This document shows, piece by piece, positions 22,001 to 32,720 of a DNA stretch of 64,000 nt. Position 1 is the stretch's first letter. Each line of letters begins with the position of its first letter. A program made the translations under genes and the position numbers. Origin of the DNA: Balaenoptera acutorostrata (taxonomy: Eukaryota > Chordata > Mammalia > Artiodactyla > Balaenopteridae); contig NC_080069.1 in NCBI RefSeq assembly GCF_949987535.1, positions 39,731,269 through 39,795,268 of the forward strand, read 5' to 3'. The notes below the pieces were generated by a model, which saw only the letters and a program-made list of their open reading frames with translations, was not told where the DNA came from and ran no database searches.

Positions 22001-22858
22001 CATCACAGCAAGATTCTTTTTGACCCAGCTCCCAGAGAAATGGAAATAAGAACACAAATAAACAAATGGGACCTAATGAAACTGAAAAGCTTTTGCACAG
22101 CAAAGGAAACCATAAACAAGACCAAAAGACAACCCTCAGAATGGGAGAAAATATTTGCAAATGAAGCAACTGACAAAGGATTAATCTCCAAGATTTACAA
22201 GCAGCTCATGCAGCTCAATAACAAAAAAACGAACAACCCAATCCAAAAATGGGCAGAAGATCTAAATAGACATTTCTCCAAAGAAGATATACAGATGGCC
22301 TACAGACACATGAAAGAATGCTCAACATCATTAATCATTAGAGAAATGCAAATCAAAACTACAATGAGATATCATCTCACACCGGTCAGAATGGCCATCA
22401 TCAAAAAATCTAGAAACAGTAAATGCTGGAGAGGGTGTGGAGGAAAGGGAACACTCTTGCACTGTTGGTGGGAATGTAAATTGATACAGCCACTATGGAG
22501 AACAGTATGGAGGTTCCTTAAAAAACTACAAATAGAACTACCATACGACCCAGCAATCCCACTACTGGGCATATACCCTGAGAAAACCATAGGTCAAAAA
22601 GAGTCATGTACCAAAATGTTCATTGCAGCTCTATTTACAATAGCCAGGACATGGAAGCAACCTAAGTGTCCATCGACAGATGAATGGATAAAGAAGATGT
22701 GGCACATATATACAATGGAATATTACTCAGCCATAAAAAGAAATGAAATGGAGGTATTTGTAATGAGGTGGATGGAGTTAGAGTCTGTCATACAGAGTGA
22801 AGTAAGTCAGAAAGAGAAAAACAAATGCAGTATGCTAACACATATATATGGAATCTAA
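19040..22858 (+). CDS. ORF2: L1 ORF2 protein, endonuclease-reverse transcriptase (intact)
   Basis: A 1272-aa protein (human ORF2p is 1275) that nicks target DNA and reverse-transcribes L1 or SINE RNA from the nick. The endonuclease is residues 1-238, with N13, E42, D144, N146, T191, D204, S227, D228 and H229 all present. Each is one less than the human number. A linker/Z region follows (about 380-480). The RT domain is about 495-775, with the first catalytic Asp at 599 (SIDAEKAFD) and the FADD Asp pair at 701-702. The Cys-rich motif Cx3Cx7Hx4C starts at C1129. There is no internal stop or frameshift. The stop TAA is 22856-22858. Confidence 0.97.
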   Translation: MGIGTYISIITLNVNGLNAPTKRHRLAEWIQKQDPYICCLQETHFRPRDTYRLKVRGWKKIFHANGNQKKAGVAILISDKIDFKIKTITRDKEGHYIMIKGSIQEEGITIVNIYAPNIGAPQYIRQILTAIKGEIDSNTIIVGDFNTPLSPMDRSSKMKINKETQALNDTLNNMDLIDIYRTFHPKTTEYTFFSSAHGTFSRIDHILGHKSSLGQFKKIEIVSSIFSDHNAMRLDINYRKRSVKNTNTWRLHNTLLNNEVITEEIKGEIKKYLETNDNGDTTTQNLWDTAKAVLRGKFIAIQAYLKKQETSRINNLTLHLKQLEKEEQKNPKASRRKEIIKIRSEINEKEMKETIAKINETKSWFFEKINKIDKPLARLIKRKREKTQINRIRNEKGEVTTDTAEIQKIMRDYYKQLYANKMDNLEEMDRFLEMHKLPRLNQEEIENMNRPITSTEIETVIKNLPTNKSPGPDGFTGEFYQTFREELTPILLKLFQNIAEGGTLPNSFYEATITLIPKPDKDVTKKENYRPISLMNIDAKILNKILANRIQQHIKRIIHHDQVGFIPGMQGFFNIRKSINVIHHINKLKEKNHMIISIDAEKAFDKIQHPYMIKALQKVGIEGTFLNIIKAIYDKPTANIVLNGEKLKPFPLRSGTRQGCPLSPLLFNIVLEVLATAIREDKEIKGIQIGKEEVKLSLFADDMILYIENPKEATRKLLELINEFGKVAGYKINAQKSLAFLYTNDEKSEIEIKKTLPFTIATKRIKYLGINLPKETKDLYAENYKTLMKEIKDDTNRWRDIPCSWIGRINIVKMSLLPKAIYRFNAIPIKLPLAFFTELEQKISQFVWKHKRPRIAKAILRTKNGAGGIRLPDFRLYYKASVIKTVWYWHKNRNIDQWNRIESPEINPHTYGQLIFDKGGKHIQWRKDSLFNKWCWENWTGTCKSMKLEHSLTPCTKINSKWIKDLSVRADTIKLLEENIGRTLYDIHHSKILFDPAPREMEIRTQINKWDLMKLKSFCTAKETINKTKRQPSEWEKIFANEATDKGLISKIYKQLMQLNNKKTNNPIQKWAEDLNRHFSKEDIQMAYRHMKECSTSLIIREMQIKTTMRYHLTPVRMAIIKKSRNSKCWRGCGGKGTLLHCWWECKLIQPLWRTVWRFLKKLQIELPYDPAIPLLGIYPEKTIGQKESCTKMFIAALFTIARTWKQPKCPSTDEWIKKMWHIYTMEYYSAIKRNEMEVFVMRWMELESVIQSEVSQKEKNKCSMLTHIYGI

Positions 22859-23240
22859 GGAAAAAAAAAAAAAAAAAAAAAAGGCCATGAAGAACCTAGT
22901 GGCAAGACAGGAATAAAGACACAGACCTACTGGAGAATGGACTTGGGGATGTGGGGAGGGGGTGGGGTGGGATGTGACGGGGTAGGAGAGTGTCATGGAC
23001 ATGTATACACTGCCAAATGTGGAATGGATGGCTGGTGGGAGGCGGCCGCATGGCACGGGGAGATCAGCTCGGTGCTTTGTGACCACCTGGAGGGGTGGGA
23101 TGGGGAGGGTGGGAGGGAGGGAGATGCAAGAGGGAAGAGAAATGGGAACATATTGTATATGTATAACTGATTCACTTTGTTATAAAGCAGATGCTAACAC
23201 ACTATTGTAAGGCAATTATACTTCAATAAAGATGTTTGAG
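22859..23240 (+). other. L1 3' UTR with A tract and G-rich runs
   Basis: An A tract (22861-22882) lies directly after the ORF2 stop. G-rich runs follow at 22945-22973 (GGGG, GGGG, GGGGG, GGGG, GGG), fitting a G-quadruplex, with a second G-rich block about 23090-23125. G-quadruplex-prone 3' UTRs are a known L1 feature. AATAAA is at 23225-23230, with the element body ending about 23240 before the terminal A run. Confidence 0.85.
23225..23230 (+). terminator. L1 polyadenylation signal
   Basis: AATAAA sits 10 bases before the terminal A run, as expected for L1 3' end formation. Confidence 0.85.
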
Positions 23241-23253
23241 AAAAAAAAAAAAA

Positions 23254-23269
23254 AAAAGCTTACCATCTC
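23254..23269. repeat. Target-site duplication, right copy
   Basis: Identical 16-mer to 15824-15839, immediately after the poly(A) tail of the intact L1. Part of the A run is shared with the tail. Confidence 0.95.
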
Positions 23270-24149
23270 TCCAGGGACTTGGGTGAAAAACAAATCAACT
23301 GTGAGAAATCAAAACCCCAGGTACCCATTATACACAGATGTAGGGTTTAAATCATGTAGCTGCTACAACAAACCATGCAGTTGATACTGACATAAAAATT
23401 GTTGATATAAAAAACACTCTTAGCACCCTGGAAAATGTGAAACCACTCTTTGGAAATACTTTAAAAATAAGGATTTAAGAAAATCCCAGGAGGGTGGAGG
23501 TGGCGGTGGGGGAGTTACCATAGCTGAAAATCATTTTATAAACCCAATGAGAAGTCAAGACACAATGGAGGAGATTCAGAAAATGCAATCAATAGGAAAA
23601 TTAGCACTCCTAAAATATAAATTATATATAGTGTGAGACTACAAACAAGTTTATTTAAAATTAATAAAGAGATAATGAAGGAACAAAAACCATAAGGAAA
23701 ATATTAGAAACAGAAAATGAATGGGCCAACTTGAAAAAATAGCCATTTCTGGAACTTCTAGAAATGAAGGGCAAACATCATTTAAGTTAAAAACAAATAA
23801 AAATATCCACACCCAGATATGTTATAGAAAACTTTCAAAATTTCAACAACAAAGGAATGAGAAAGACAAAATATCTATAAATAAATGGCAATTAGACTGA
23901 CAACAGACTTCTCATCAGCAATGATGATTCCAGAGGGCAGTGAAATATCTTTAAGCAATGAGGGAAAATAACCCAGGTAGAGGGTAAACATAGCTAAATT
24001 ATATAGAAGTGATGGTGAAATAAAACCATTTTTAGATTTTTAGATTGAAAGAGTTTACTACCCACAATTCCTCCCTGAAATGACTATTAGATTGAACCAC
24101 ATGAAATGTCTGATATTTGGCCATTTTTGATGCACAAAAATGACAATTT

Positions 24150-24275
24150 CAGGGAATACCCTGGCAGTCCAGTGGTTAGGACTCCAGGCTTTCACTGCCA
24201 AAGGCCCAGGTTCAATCCCTGGTCGGGGAACTAAGATCCCACAAGCTGTGTGGCACAGCCAAAAAAAAAACAAAG
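24150..24275 (+). mobile_element. Short CHR-type SINE
   Basis: A compact SINE with head AGGGAATACCCTGGCAGTCC, a B box of the GGTTCAATCCC type and an A tail. Flanking GACAATTT is at 24142-24149 and 24276-24283. It lacks the long CHR body carried by elements such as 25359. Confidence 0.85.
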
Positions 24276-24960
24276 GACAATTTTGTATGATTCAAACTAA
24301 AATTAAAGGACATATGTCCTTCAGGAAGAAGAAAAGTGAAGCAATGATGAGCAGTTATTTGTAAATCTAAATAAGCATTGACTAATAAATATTAGTCATA
24401 TATTAGTTTGACATTAGTCAAACTATTGACATTAGTCAATATAAGAATATTATTTTAAGAATGATAAAATAATCAGTGGAATTTGGAATGGGAGGAGAAA
24501 GCTAATACGTATCTGAGGGTATGAGCATAAAGCTACTAATTAATATTAAATTGTATTAAGTCATGTGTTGATGTTAAAATTTTAAGATTGACTATTAAAA
24601 GATTAGAAATAAAATACAGAACTTCCAAATTGGTGTTTGGAATGGAGGATAGGAATAAAGAAACTCAGTCTTTCCAAGACAAGTTAGGAAGGCAGAAAGC
24701 AAAAGCAAAAAAAGGAAAAAAAAAAAAAGGCACGTGAAATAGAAACACAAAATAAGATGACTAAAATAAGTCCAATATGCTAGTAATCAAAGTGACTGTA
24801 AATGAAACAAATGTGCCTGTAAAAGCAAAGATTCTCAGACAAGATTTTAAAAAACAAAAAAATCCAGCTATGTGCTTTCTATAAACATATCTACAATGGC
24901 TCAAAGAGGTCAAATGTAAACTAATGAAAGGATGAAAGAGAATATACCAGGCAAATACTA

Positions 24961-25058
24961 AGAAAGAAGAGGAGGAGGAGGATGAGGAAGAGGAGGAGGA
25001 GGGGAGAAGGAAGGAGGACGAGGATGAAGGGGAAGAAAGGAGAGAGTGAAAGAGGGCA
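24961..25058. repeat. Purine-rich (GGA/GAA)n tract
   Basis: About 100 bp of almost pure A/G with GAGGAG repeats on the plus strand. Apparent Glu/Arg-rich (or Ser-rich, minus strand) frames through it are composition artefacts. Confidence 0.85.
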
Positions 25059-25358
25059 GGAAGAAACCAGTATAGCAATATTAGACCAAGAGATCTTAAG
25101 ACCAAAAAAAAACCACTATTTCAAATTAAGAGGGTCATTATTTAATGATAAAAAGAACAATATACCAGGAAAATATACTTGCTTTAAATCTGTATGCACC
25201 TAACCCGGTAGCCACAAAACGCATTAAATAAATAGTTTTGAAGAAATATTGACTGAAATTAAGACTACATTTGATTTCTTCTGTTTACTAAAATATTTTC
25301 CACTATTAACTAGTTCCTAATTAAACATTAACTTGTTCATTGTAAAAGATTTTGGTGA

Positions 25359-25653
25359 GGGCTTCCCTGGTGGCGCAGTGATTGAGAATCTGCCTGCCAA
25401 TGCAGGGGACACGGGTTCGAGCCCTGGTCTGGGAAGATCCCACATGCCGCGGAGCATCTGGGCCCGTGAGCCACAACTACTGAGCCTGCGCGTCTGGAGC
25501 TTGTGCTCTGCAACAAGAGAGGCCGCGATAGAGGCCCGCGCACCGCGATGAAGAGTGGCCCCCCCCTTGCCACAACTGGAGAAAGCCCTCGCACAGAAAC
25601 GAAGACCCAACACAGCCAAAAATAGATAAATAAATTAATTAATTTAAAAAAAA
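25359..25653 (+). mobile_element. Full-length CHR SINE
   Basis: A clean copy with head GGCTTCCCTGG, A box TGGCGCAGTG(A/G) from 25371 and B box GGTTCGAGCCC from about 25414. The CHR body includes CCGCGGAGCATCTGGGCCCG, and the tail is (TAAATTAA)-like plus an A run. Target duplication AAGATTTTGGTGA is at 25346-25358 and 25654-25666 (13/13). Confidence 0.95.
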
Positions 25654-25679
25654 AAGATTTTGGTGACAATTATGTCTTA

Positions 25680-25760
25680 AACTAGAAATTAATGGTAAAT
25701 AAAGCAAAGTCCCTGTCCTCATGGAACTTATATTCCAGTGGGCAGATACATTTATTTCAA
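25680..25760 (+). mobile_element. L2 3'-end remnant
   Basis: The phrase CCCTGTCCTCATGGAACTTA and the following CAGTGGGCAGATAC match the familiar L2 LINE 3' region. Short and diverged. Confidence 0.6.
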
Positions 25761-27430
25761 AATAAAATTTGAAAACACATGGCTCATATGTGAGAAATAA
25801 TACTAATATCTAAAATAATATGCAGCATTTATATGATTCAGTTATATTGCCCAAGGTCTAAATGGTTCTCTGATAATAAATTACATATTATTAAGAGATG
25901 TGCTACTGTTTTAAGAGCTCCACTTTGTTCAATGGGTTTCATATGTTTGTTCACATATATATTTGTTTCTCACTTTTATTGAACATGATTACAAAGTTGA
26001 CACCCCACAAGATGAAATAATGAAAGACAATAAGAATGATCTAATGTTAAATATACAAAGCATCAAAAGAATAAGAGGTTACTGCCAAGTGTGCTTGTGG
26101 CCAACTAATAATGGTTATAAAAATAATGATTTCGTAATTATTGGCTTGTTACATGAGAAATGTAGCTAAAAATCCACCACAGTTCCATGATTTAGGAAGT
26201 ATAAATAACAACACAGCACTTTAGGACACTCTTTCATCATTTGCTTTACTCTCCTAATGTAAAAAGCATAGATTCACTTACAGTTCTTCTTTGAACATAT
26301 GTATGTATTTCCACTGAATCATATATTAAGATGATATAATGATGTAAATACTTAAATCTTCATGAAGTGCATCTCTTTTCATTAACTGCCAAAGTACACA
26401 TAATATATGCCAAAAGAACAAATTATAACGTAACTTTTTTAGATATGGTCAAAACACAGTTGGCACAAACTACCAAAAGAAATGTAGTCAAGTAGCAAGT
26501 GATATTTAATTTACAGCCTGAAATATTTACAGAAACTATCAAGCATTGATGATGAATGATAAGACTGTACTTACAAATAATTTCTGCTATAAATAACATG
26601 CATAGTTTTAGCCAGTATAAACACAATTCTAACAATTAGAATGAAAAAAAAAAGTCCTGAGATTAAATCTGGTCCCCCAAAAAAGTCAACTTAATACCAA
26701 AAGAAAAAAAAAAAAAGTTTCTAAATGCTTAGAAAGCTTACCTAGAATGAAAACAAAAGTTTCAAATTAACCTTATATTTACGGAGCCCCATTTTGCTGT
26801 ATGGATGATTTGTCATCTCTGGATTAGTGATAACTTCTAAAAGTTATGTTTTCCCCATAAATGGACAGGGTCAGATAACTGAGAGTTTTATCCGGGAATC
26901 TATGTCCCCAGATGGTCCAGCATTTGATTGGAAGAAGCTTTCCTTGGATTTAATTTTCTGATAATCATGCATTGAAATGACTCATGGTGCTTTTGCCCAT
27001 TTTATCCAGCCAGGTCTACCCAGAATCTCTATGTGTGTGTTACTTAACTTGCACCAACTCTGAGGAAGAGGGAAATTAAGCTGAAGTTTTTGTGCATTCC
27101 TAGAGTCAGTGAGTTTCCACTTTCATGTCTTCAAGGAGGAGGACGGTGCAGGGAGAGACAGGCAGTGAGAATGTGACAGACTATCCCAGCATAAAGGTGA
27201 GACCCCACAGGGTAACACCTGCCCAGTGAGAGTGAAAAAGAACTAAACTCCACCACACAGGAATAGGACTGCATGGAAACTTGCTTACCCTATCCTTGAA
27301 GCTAAAGGGAAAGGAGAGAAGGGGAAATCTCTCCTGGGGGTTAGTACTCATTCAGTGGCCCTCACTAGGGTTTTGGTACCAATTCTGAGTGCTTAGATAA
27401 CCCAAAGAATCTTAAGTGGAGAAGTCAGCT
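25761..27430. other. No recognised gene or repeat
   Basis: AT-rich anonymous sequence. Frames such as 25963-26169 show no domain and have atypical composition for coding sequence. Confidence 0.5.
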
Positions 27431-28010
27431 TAAAGTAGCTGCAGACGGAATTATTAAGGAGAATAAAGAAGAAATTATATTTAAAGGGATAATGGATGAG
27501 ATTTTTCAGAATTGCTGAAAGATACCAGTCTTCGGATCATGGCACTCAATGAAACCCAAGCAAACCTACGCTAGATGTACCACAGTGAAACTGAAGAATG
27601 TCAGAGATGAAAAGAATTTTTAAAAACAGCCAGAGAGAGAAGATAGATTACAGAGAAATGGCAAAAAGACCAATGGCTGACTTCTTGATATACATCCACC
27701 AGAAGCCAGAAGATAACACACTGAAAGAAAGAAAATAACAAGCAATCTGGAGCTCTAGTTCCAGCAAATATTCTTTTCAAATAATAATGGTAGAATCCAG
27801 GTGGTGAGTATATGGGTATTCACTATAACATTCTTTCAACTTTGCTATATGTTTGAAAATCTTCATAATAAAATATTGGAAAAATACTTTTCAAGTATGA
27901 GGTGCAATAAGGACATTTTCAGATAGACTGAAACATTGTAACGACTGTACTTTAGGCAAGAGTATTGTCTAAGATCAAAAGGATTTGATGTAAAAAAAAA
28001 AATGGTGAGC
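27431..28010 (+). mobile_element. Ancient L1 ORF1-region remnant
   Basis: The sequence resembles a decayed ORF1 C-terminal domain (ATTTTTCAGAATTGCTGAAAG, AAAACAGCCAGAGAGAGAAG, GCTGACTTCTTGATA). It continues after a short insertion with AAGGACATTTTCAGATAGAC. It is interrupted at 27781-27881 by another ancient L1 3' tip. No open frame remains. Confidence 0.55.
27781..27881 (+). mobile_element. Ancient L1 3' tip inserted in an ancient ORF1
   Basis: About 100 bp of L1M-type 3' end (GGTGGTGAGTATATGGG ... TTCATAATAAAATATTGG). It is flanked by AAATATTCTTTTCAA at 27766-27780 and AAATACTTTTCAA at 27882-27894. The flanks differ by a 2-bp gap, as expected for an old target duplication. The host ORF1 text is continuous when it is removed. 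Confidence 0.6.
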
Positions 28011-28319
28011 AGAGATACTATAGTAGTAAATAGACAAGTAAATCTTTAAAAGTCTCTGTCTAAAACAATGATAATACTCTGGTTTGTGGCAGAAAATATT
28101 CTAGAGATAAAATATAACTGCAATAGTGTATAAGGGGGAAGGAGAGTGAATAGAGTTTAAGCTTTCTGAGGTCTATTTTATCAGAGAACAATAAGAATAC
28201 TGATTAACTTAAACTTTGATAAGCATATACCTTAAATTAGCTTTCATAGTAACTTAAAGATAGAGAGGACATAAATTCCAAACAAAAACAGAATTAGAAA
28301 AATTTTAAAAACAAACATA

Positions 28320-29680
28320 CATGTTGCTGCAAATGGAATTATTTCCTTCTTTTTTATAGCTGAGTAATATTCCATTATAGTTATGTACCAGATGTTCTTT
28401 ATCCATTTATATGTTTATGGACATTTAAGATGCATCCATGTCTTGGATATTGTAAATAGTGCTGCTATGAACATTGGGGTGCATGTATCTTTCTTTTTTT
28501 TTTTTTTATAAATTTATTTATTTATTTATTTTTGGCTGCATTGGGTCTTCATTGCTATGCATGGGCTTTCTCTAGTTGCGGCGAGCAGGGACTACTCTTC
28601 ATTGTGGCATGCAGGCTTCTCATTGCAGTGGCTTCTCTTGTTGCAGAGCATGGGCTCTATGCACGTGGGCTTCAGTAGTTGTGGCACACAGGCTCAGTAG
28701 TTGTGGCTCACGGGCTCTAGAGTGCAGGCTCAGTAGTTGTGGCTCACGGACTTAGTTGCTCCGTGGCATGTGGGATCTTCCCAGACCAGGGCTCAAACCC
28801 ATGTCACCTGAATTGGCAGACAGATTCGTAACCACTGTGCCACCAGGGAAGTCCCTGCATGTATCTTTCAAATTATGGTTTTCTCCAGATATATGCCCAG
28901 GAGTGGGATTGCTGGATCATATGGTAGCTCTATTTTTAGTCTTTTAAGGAACCTCCATACTGTTCTCCATAGTGGCTGTACCAATTTACTTTCCCACCAA
29001 CAGTGCAGGAGAGTTCCTTTTTCTCCACACCCTCTCCAGCATTTATTATTTGTAGACCTTTTGATGATGGCCATTTTGAACAGTGTGAGATGATACCTCG
29101 TTGTAGTTTTGATCTGCATTTTTCTAGTAATTAGTGATGTCTAGCATATTTTCATGTGCCTTTTGGCCATCTGTATGTCTTCTTTGGAGAAATGTCTATT
29201 TAGATCTTCTGCCCATTTTTTGATTGGGTTGTTTGTTTTTTGGACCTAGAGATTATCATACTAAGTGAAGCAAGCCAGACAAAGACAAATATCATATGAT
29301 AACGCTTATATGTGGAATCTAAAAAAAATGATACAAATAAACTTATACACAAAACAGAAATAGACCCACAGACATAGAAAACAAACTTATGGTTACTAAA
29401 GGGGAAAGGGACAGGGGGAGGGATAAATTAGGAGTTTGGGATTAATGTATACACACTACTATATGTAAAATAGATAACCAACAAGGACCTACTGTATAGC
29501 ACAGAGAACTATACTCAATATTTTGTAATAACCTATAAAGGAAAAGAATCTGAAAAAGAATCTATATATATATGTATAACTGAAACACTTTGCTGTATAC
29601 CTGAAACTAACACAACATTGTAAATCAACTATATTTCAATTAAAAAAACTAAAATTAAAATAAAATAAACAAATTCAAAG
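28320..29680. mobile_element. L1 3' end with twin-priming 5' inversion
   Basis: 28320-29240 is L1 ORF2 C-terminal sequence in minus orientation. 29241-29680 is the adjoining L1 3' UTR in plus orientation, ending in AATTAAAA-type tail sequence. The minus piece ends with the complement of AATTCCATTTGCAGCAACATG, and the plus piece starts GGACCTAGAG. These are adjacent in the L1 apart from a few bases, so this is one insertion with its 5' part inverted. A SINE lies in the inverted part. Confidence 0.85.
28494..28855 (-). mobile_element. CHR-type SINE in inverted L1
   Basis: Minus-strand SINE with TGGTGGCACAGTGG-type A box at its right end, a (TAAA)n-like tail and a T run at 28494-28507. Target duplication TGCATGTATCTTTC is at 28480-28493 and 28856-28869 (14/14). 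The body carries extra GTAGTTGTGGC-like repeats. Confidence 0.9.
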
Positions 29681-29689
29681 GATGTCAAG

Positions 29690-30000
29690 AAAGAAGAATT
29701 TTTTTTAAAAAAAGGAAAGGAGGGAGGACTAGAAAAAAGTGAGACAAAAGTAAAGTCCATAATAAAGCTAAATGGACTAAATGAAAACAAACTGAGTTTT
29801 TAAAAAAAATTCAGAAGGCAGGTTATGCAGTTTGTAAGTGATATGCCTAAAATCAAAGGACATATAATGGTTGCTAAACATGGGAAATACATATAGTAAG
29901 TACACATACAACAATCAAAAGCTAAAGTAGCTATATTAACATCAGACAAAATAGTCACTAAGGCAGTAAGATTTCTATTTCTCAGAGTAGAATGATGAAT
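29690..30000 (+). mobile_element. Probable ancient L1 remnant
   Basis: The phrase AAAGCTAAAGTAGCTATATTAACATCAGACAAAATAG (29918-29954) is typical of the ORF2 endonuclease region. The rest is too decayed to place. Confidence 0.5.
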
Positions 30001-30273
30001 TGAACTTCCTTCACCAAACTTTGAAACTCCCAAGTCAACAGTAATGACTCTTCAGACATGGTAACTTTGCTTTTTATCCTCAGTCTCTATAACCCTCTAC
30101 CTTCATTTCCCTTTGACATAAGACATACCTGGAATCCTCACAAAATCTGGTCCCTCATTCTGAGTTCTCTGTCCCAGTTCTTCCACCTCTATTATAATAG
30201 CCTTACCCTCTGGCTTTCTGCCTTTCTCCAAACTTATTCCACTTCCCCCAACCCTCAAAACTCAACTTTTCCA

Positions 30274-30397
30274 GCAATTCCCTGGCAGTCCATTTGTTAG
30301 GACTCAGCTTTCACTGCCAGGGCCTAGGTTCAATCCCTGGTCAGGGAACTAAGATCCTGCAAGCCACACAGTGAGGCCAAAACAACAACAACTACAG
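30274..30397 (+). mobile_element. Short CHR-type SINE
   Basis: Head GCAATTCCCTGGCAGTCC, B box GGTTCAATCCC, tail AAAACAACAACAAC. Imperfect flanks CTCAACTTTTCCA (30261-30273) and CTCGATTTTTCCA (30398-30410), 11/13 matching, indicate an older insertion. Confidence 0.85.
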
Positions 30398-30410
30398 CTC
30401 GATTTTTCCA

Positions 30411-32135
30411 TCTCAATCCTGGTGTTGAGGATTAGAGAGATCCAGGTCCCTTCTTGACCTCTGAACCAACTGCAAAATTGGATAAAACAGATGAGATGTT
30501 TTATCTTTAAAAGATAAAGCTGCCTTTCCCAAATTCTTATATTTAAGATCTTTTCTGAATACAGTGGCCAAAGACATTTGTAATGATTTTGTCACCATAG
30601 CTATACTTTGACAATGGCCAATAGTTAGTCTGTCTCACAAAGCATGTCACATGAGAGTGATTAGTGAGTAACCAAGCAATAGACTGGAATTCTCCTTCCA
30701 AGCATACTGACCTGAAACAAGCATAGGGCAGATTGTGACTTGTTAAGGAAAAAGTGAGGGAGGGGGCAGTGGCTAAAGGTGACAACAAGAAAGGGCCAAA
30801 GAGAACAAGAACAAAACAGAGTTTACTTACTTTTTAACCTGGATTGACACTGAAAATGTTAACATATTATTGGAATTGGACATTTACCAAAACCTGTCAA
30901 GAGGAAAGGAGAAAATAAGTTGATCCCATAAAGTACAAATCCCTTTTTCTTTTTTCTAAAGGGTGGAGGGCAGAATTACTGATTAGTATTGAATTTCAAT
31001 ATTTTTTTTTTCTCTAAAACACTTTTAGCCAAATGAGAAAGGCCTTGACTCGTGTAGAAGACCAGGATCTAGGTGAAAAGAGCTTCTTTTCAGCCATAAG
31101 TATCAATATTAATTCACCTTCTAGCTGGAAAGAGAAGGTATAAACAAGAAAAAAGGCTAAACTAAAAGGAGAGATTTAAACACCTGCTCAAGAAGTACAA
31201 GAGATATCACAAGACCAAAAGTGAATGTCGAAAGAATTGTATCCCATAGAAATGCTAAAAAAGATGGGCTGATAATATTACTATAGCGTTCATTTCCATG
31301 CTGAAAGATAAGCAAAGGCAAAGAAAAGAGCCCCACATAAGCCTCTCTGAATAAGTACCTGGAAACACAGGGAGAATCTGATAGAAAAAGAATGAGCAAA
31401 ATGTTGCATAAACAGACAGTTGCAGAATGGGGTGAGAGCTGGCGAGGAGGGGTTGCTGCCTCATTTGCTCAGCCCACCGCCCTGTTGCTAGGGGAGAGTA
31501 ACACTGTGGGAGTGAGTCAGGCAAGACAGAAGAGAACAGGAGGCGCCCTATCTCTGCTAAGTCAGCTGTGGAGATAATGTAGCGCAGACATTGGAGACCT
31601 GCGGAATGGGAGCTGATGAGACAGGGAGGAGGAATGCATCCCAGCTCCCACTCTGCAGCCACATCAAAGATTTCAAGGATCAGCGAAAATGCCCAACCCA
31701 TTACGCAAGCAATCCTGGATACCCAGAATCTAATCTGGTTGATGAGTTTATTCAGGCCAGTTTCTTGTGGACTTGGTACAAAAATGCTCAAATGACTTTT
31801 CACCAGGGAAGCAAAACAGAAAAAAACAATCTTCATACACCACCCTCATCAACATTCTACAATGGTAATAAAGCAATTCTATAACTCTGCTAATTCTTTA
31901 ACATAAAATCATGATCGCCAAAGACCAAGTCATAGTCTCAGACTCCTTTCTCTCTCTTTTTGAGCCTAGATAACCAGCCTATGCACTTATTTTCAATCCC
32001 AGAAATCAAAGGATAGGTACACTACTCCCTCTACTGGCTTTGCAAGTGCAGTTAAAGATGAATTTAACCTCAGAACTCTGTCTTTTAGCAAGATTCCTTT
32101 CTCCAGTGACCAAGAAATAGAGGGATGATGCAAGT
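30411..32135. other. No recognised gene or repeat
   Basis: Anonymous sequence. The 193-aa minus frame at 31255-31836 has no recognisable domain, no neighbouring gene evidence and repeat-free but unremarkable composition. I do not call it a gene. It is the longest frame in the window not explained by an element. Confidence 0.45.
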
Positions 32136-32720
32136 TTCTTTTTTTTTTTTTTTTAAACATCTTTATTGGAGTATAATTGCTTTACAATGGTGTGTTAGTT
32201 TCTGCTTTATAACAAAGTGAATCAGCTATACATATGCATATATCCCCATATCTCCTCCCTCTTGCGTCTCCCTCCCACCCTCCCTATCCCATCCCTCTAG
32301 GTGGTCACAAAGCACCGAGCTGATCCCCCTGTGCTATGTGGCTGCTTCCCACTAGCTATCTATTTTACATTTGGTAGTATATATAAGTCCATGCCACTCT
32401 CTTACTTCATCCCAGCTTACCCTTCCCACTCACCGCGTCCTCAAGTCCATTCCCTATGTCTGCGTCTTTATTCCTGTCCTGCCCCTAGGTTCTTCAGAAC
32501 CTTTTTTTTTTTTTTTAAGATTCCATATATATGTGTTAGCATACAGTATTTGTTTTTCTCTTTCTGACTTACTTCACTCTGTATGACAGACTCTAGGTCC
32601 ATCCACCTCACTAGAGATAACTCAGTTTCGTTTCTTTTTATGGCTGAGTAATATTCCATTGTATATATGTGCCACACCTTCTTTATCCATTCATCTGTCG
32701 ATGGACACTTAGGTTGCTTA
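32136..32720 (-). mobile_element. 5'-truncated L1 3' end
   Basis: On the minus strand this runs from the ORF2 C-terminal tail (about 32720) through the A-run after the ORF2 stop (T run 32503-32517) and the G-rich 3' UTR to AATAAAGATG (complement at about 32156) and a poly(A) of ~18. The 3' UTR closely matches the intact L1, so it is a fairly young relative. No clear target duplication was found. Confidence 0.9.

Larger units (their letters stand above)
15840..23253 (+). mobile_element. Full-length LINE-1 with both ORFs intact
   Basis: An autonomous non-LTR retrotransposon of about 7.4 kb. In order it carries a YY1-like site at +11, a 2,248-bp 5' UTR with a 366-bp tandem duplication, ORF1 (18088-18981), a 58-bp spacer, ORF2 (19040-22858), a 3' UTR with an A tract and G-quadruplex-like runs, AATAAA (23225-23230) and a poly(A) tail. 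It is bounded by identical 16-bp target duplications at 15824-15839 and 23254-23269. Intact frames, perfect duplications and a nearly pure A tail all indicate a recent insertion. Activity is inferred, not shown. Confidence 0.97.
23480..25340 (+). mobile_element. Ancient L1M/HAL1-like element, degraded
   Basis: A-rich plus-strand sequence resembles a badly decayed L1 ORF1. A reading near 23895-24065 recalls the ORF1 C-terminal domain, including CAGACTTCTCATCAGCAA and GAGAGTTTACTACCC-like phrases. ORF2-start-like text follows near 24780-24890 (a CTATGTGCTTTCTATAA phrase resembling the endonuclease exit). A SINE and a purine-rich repeat interrupt it. No frame survives. Boundaries are approximate. 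Confidence 0.55.

Noticed and set aside
24961..25203. Arg/Glu-rich and Ser-rich small proteins
   Set aside because: Direct translation of a purine-rich microsatellite.
25359..25440. tRNA gene suggested by A and B boxes
   Set aside because: The boxes belong to a CHR SINE with an A-rich tail and target duplications. No cloverleaf is maintained.
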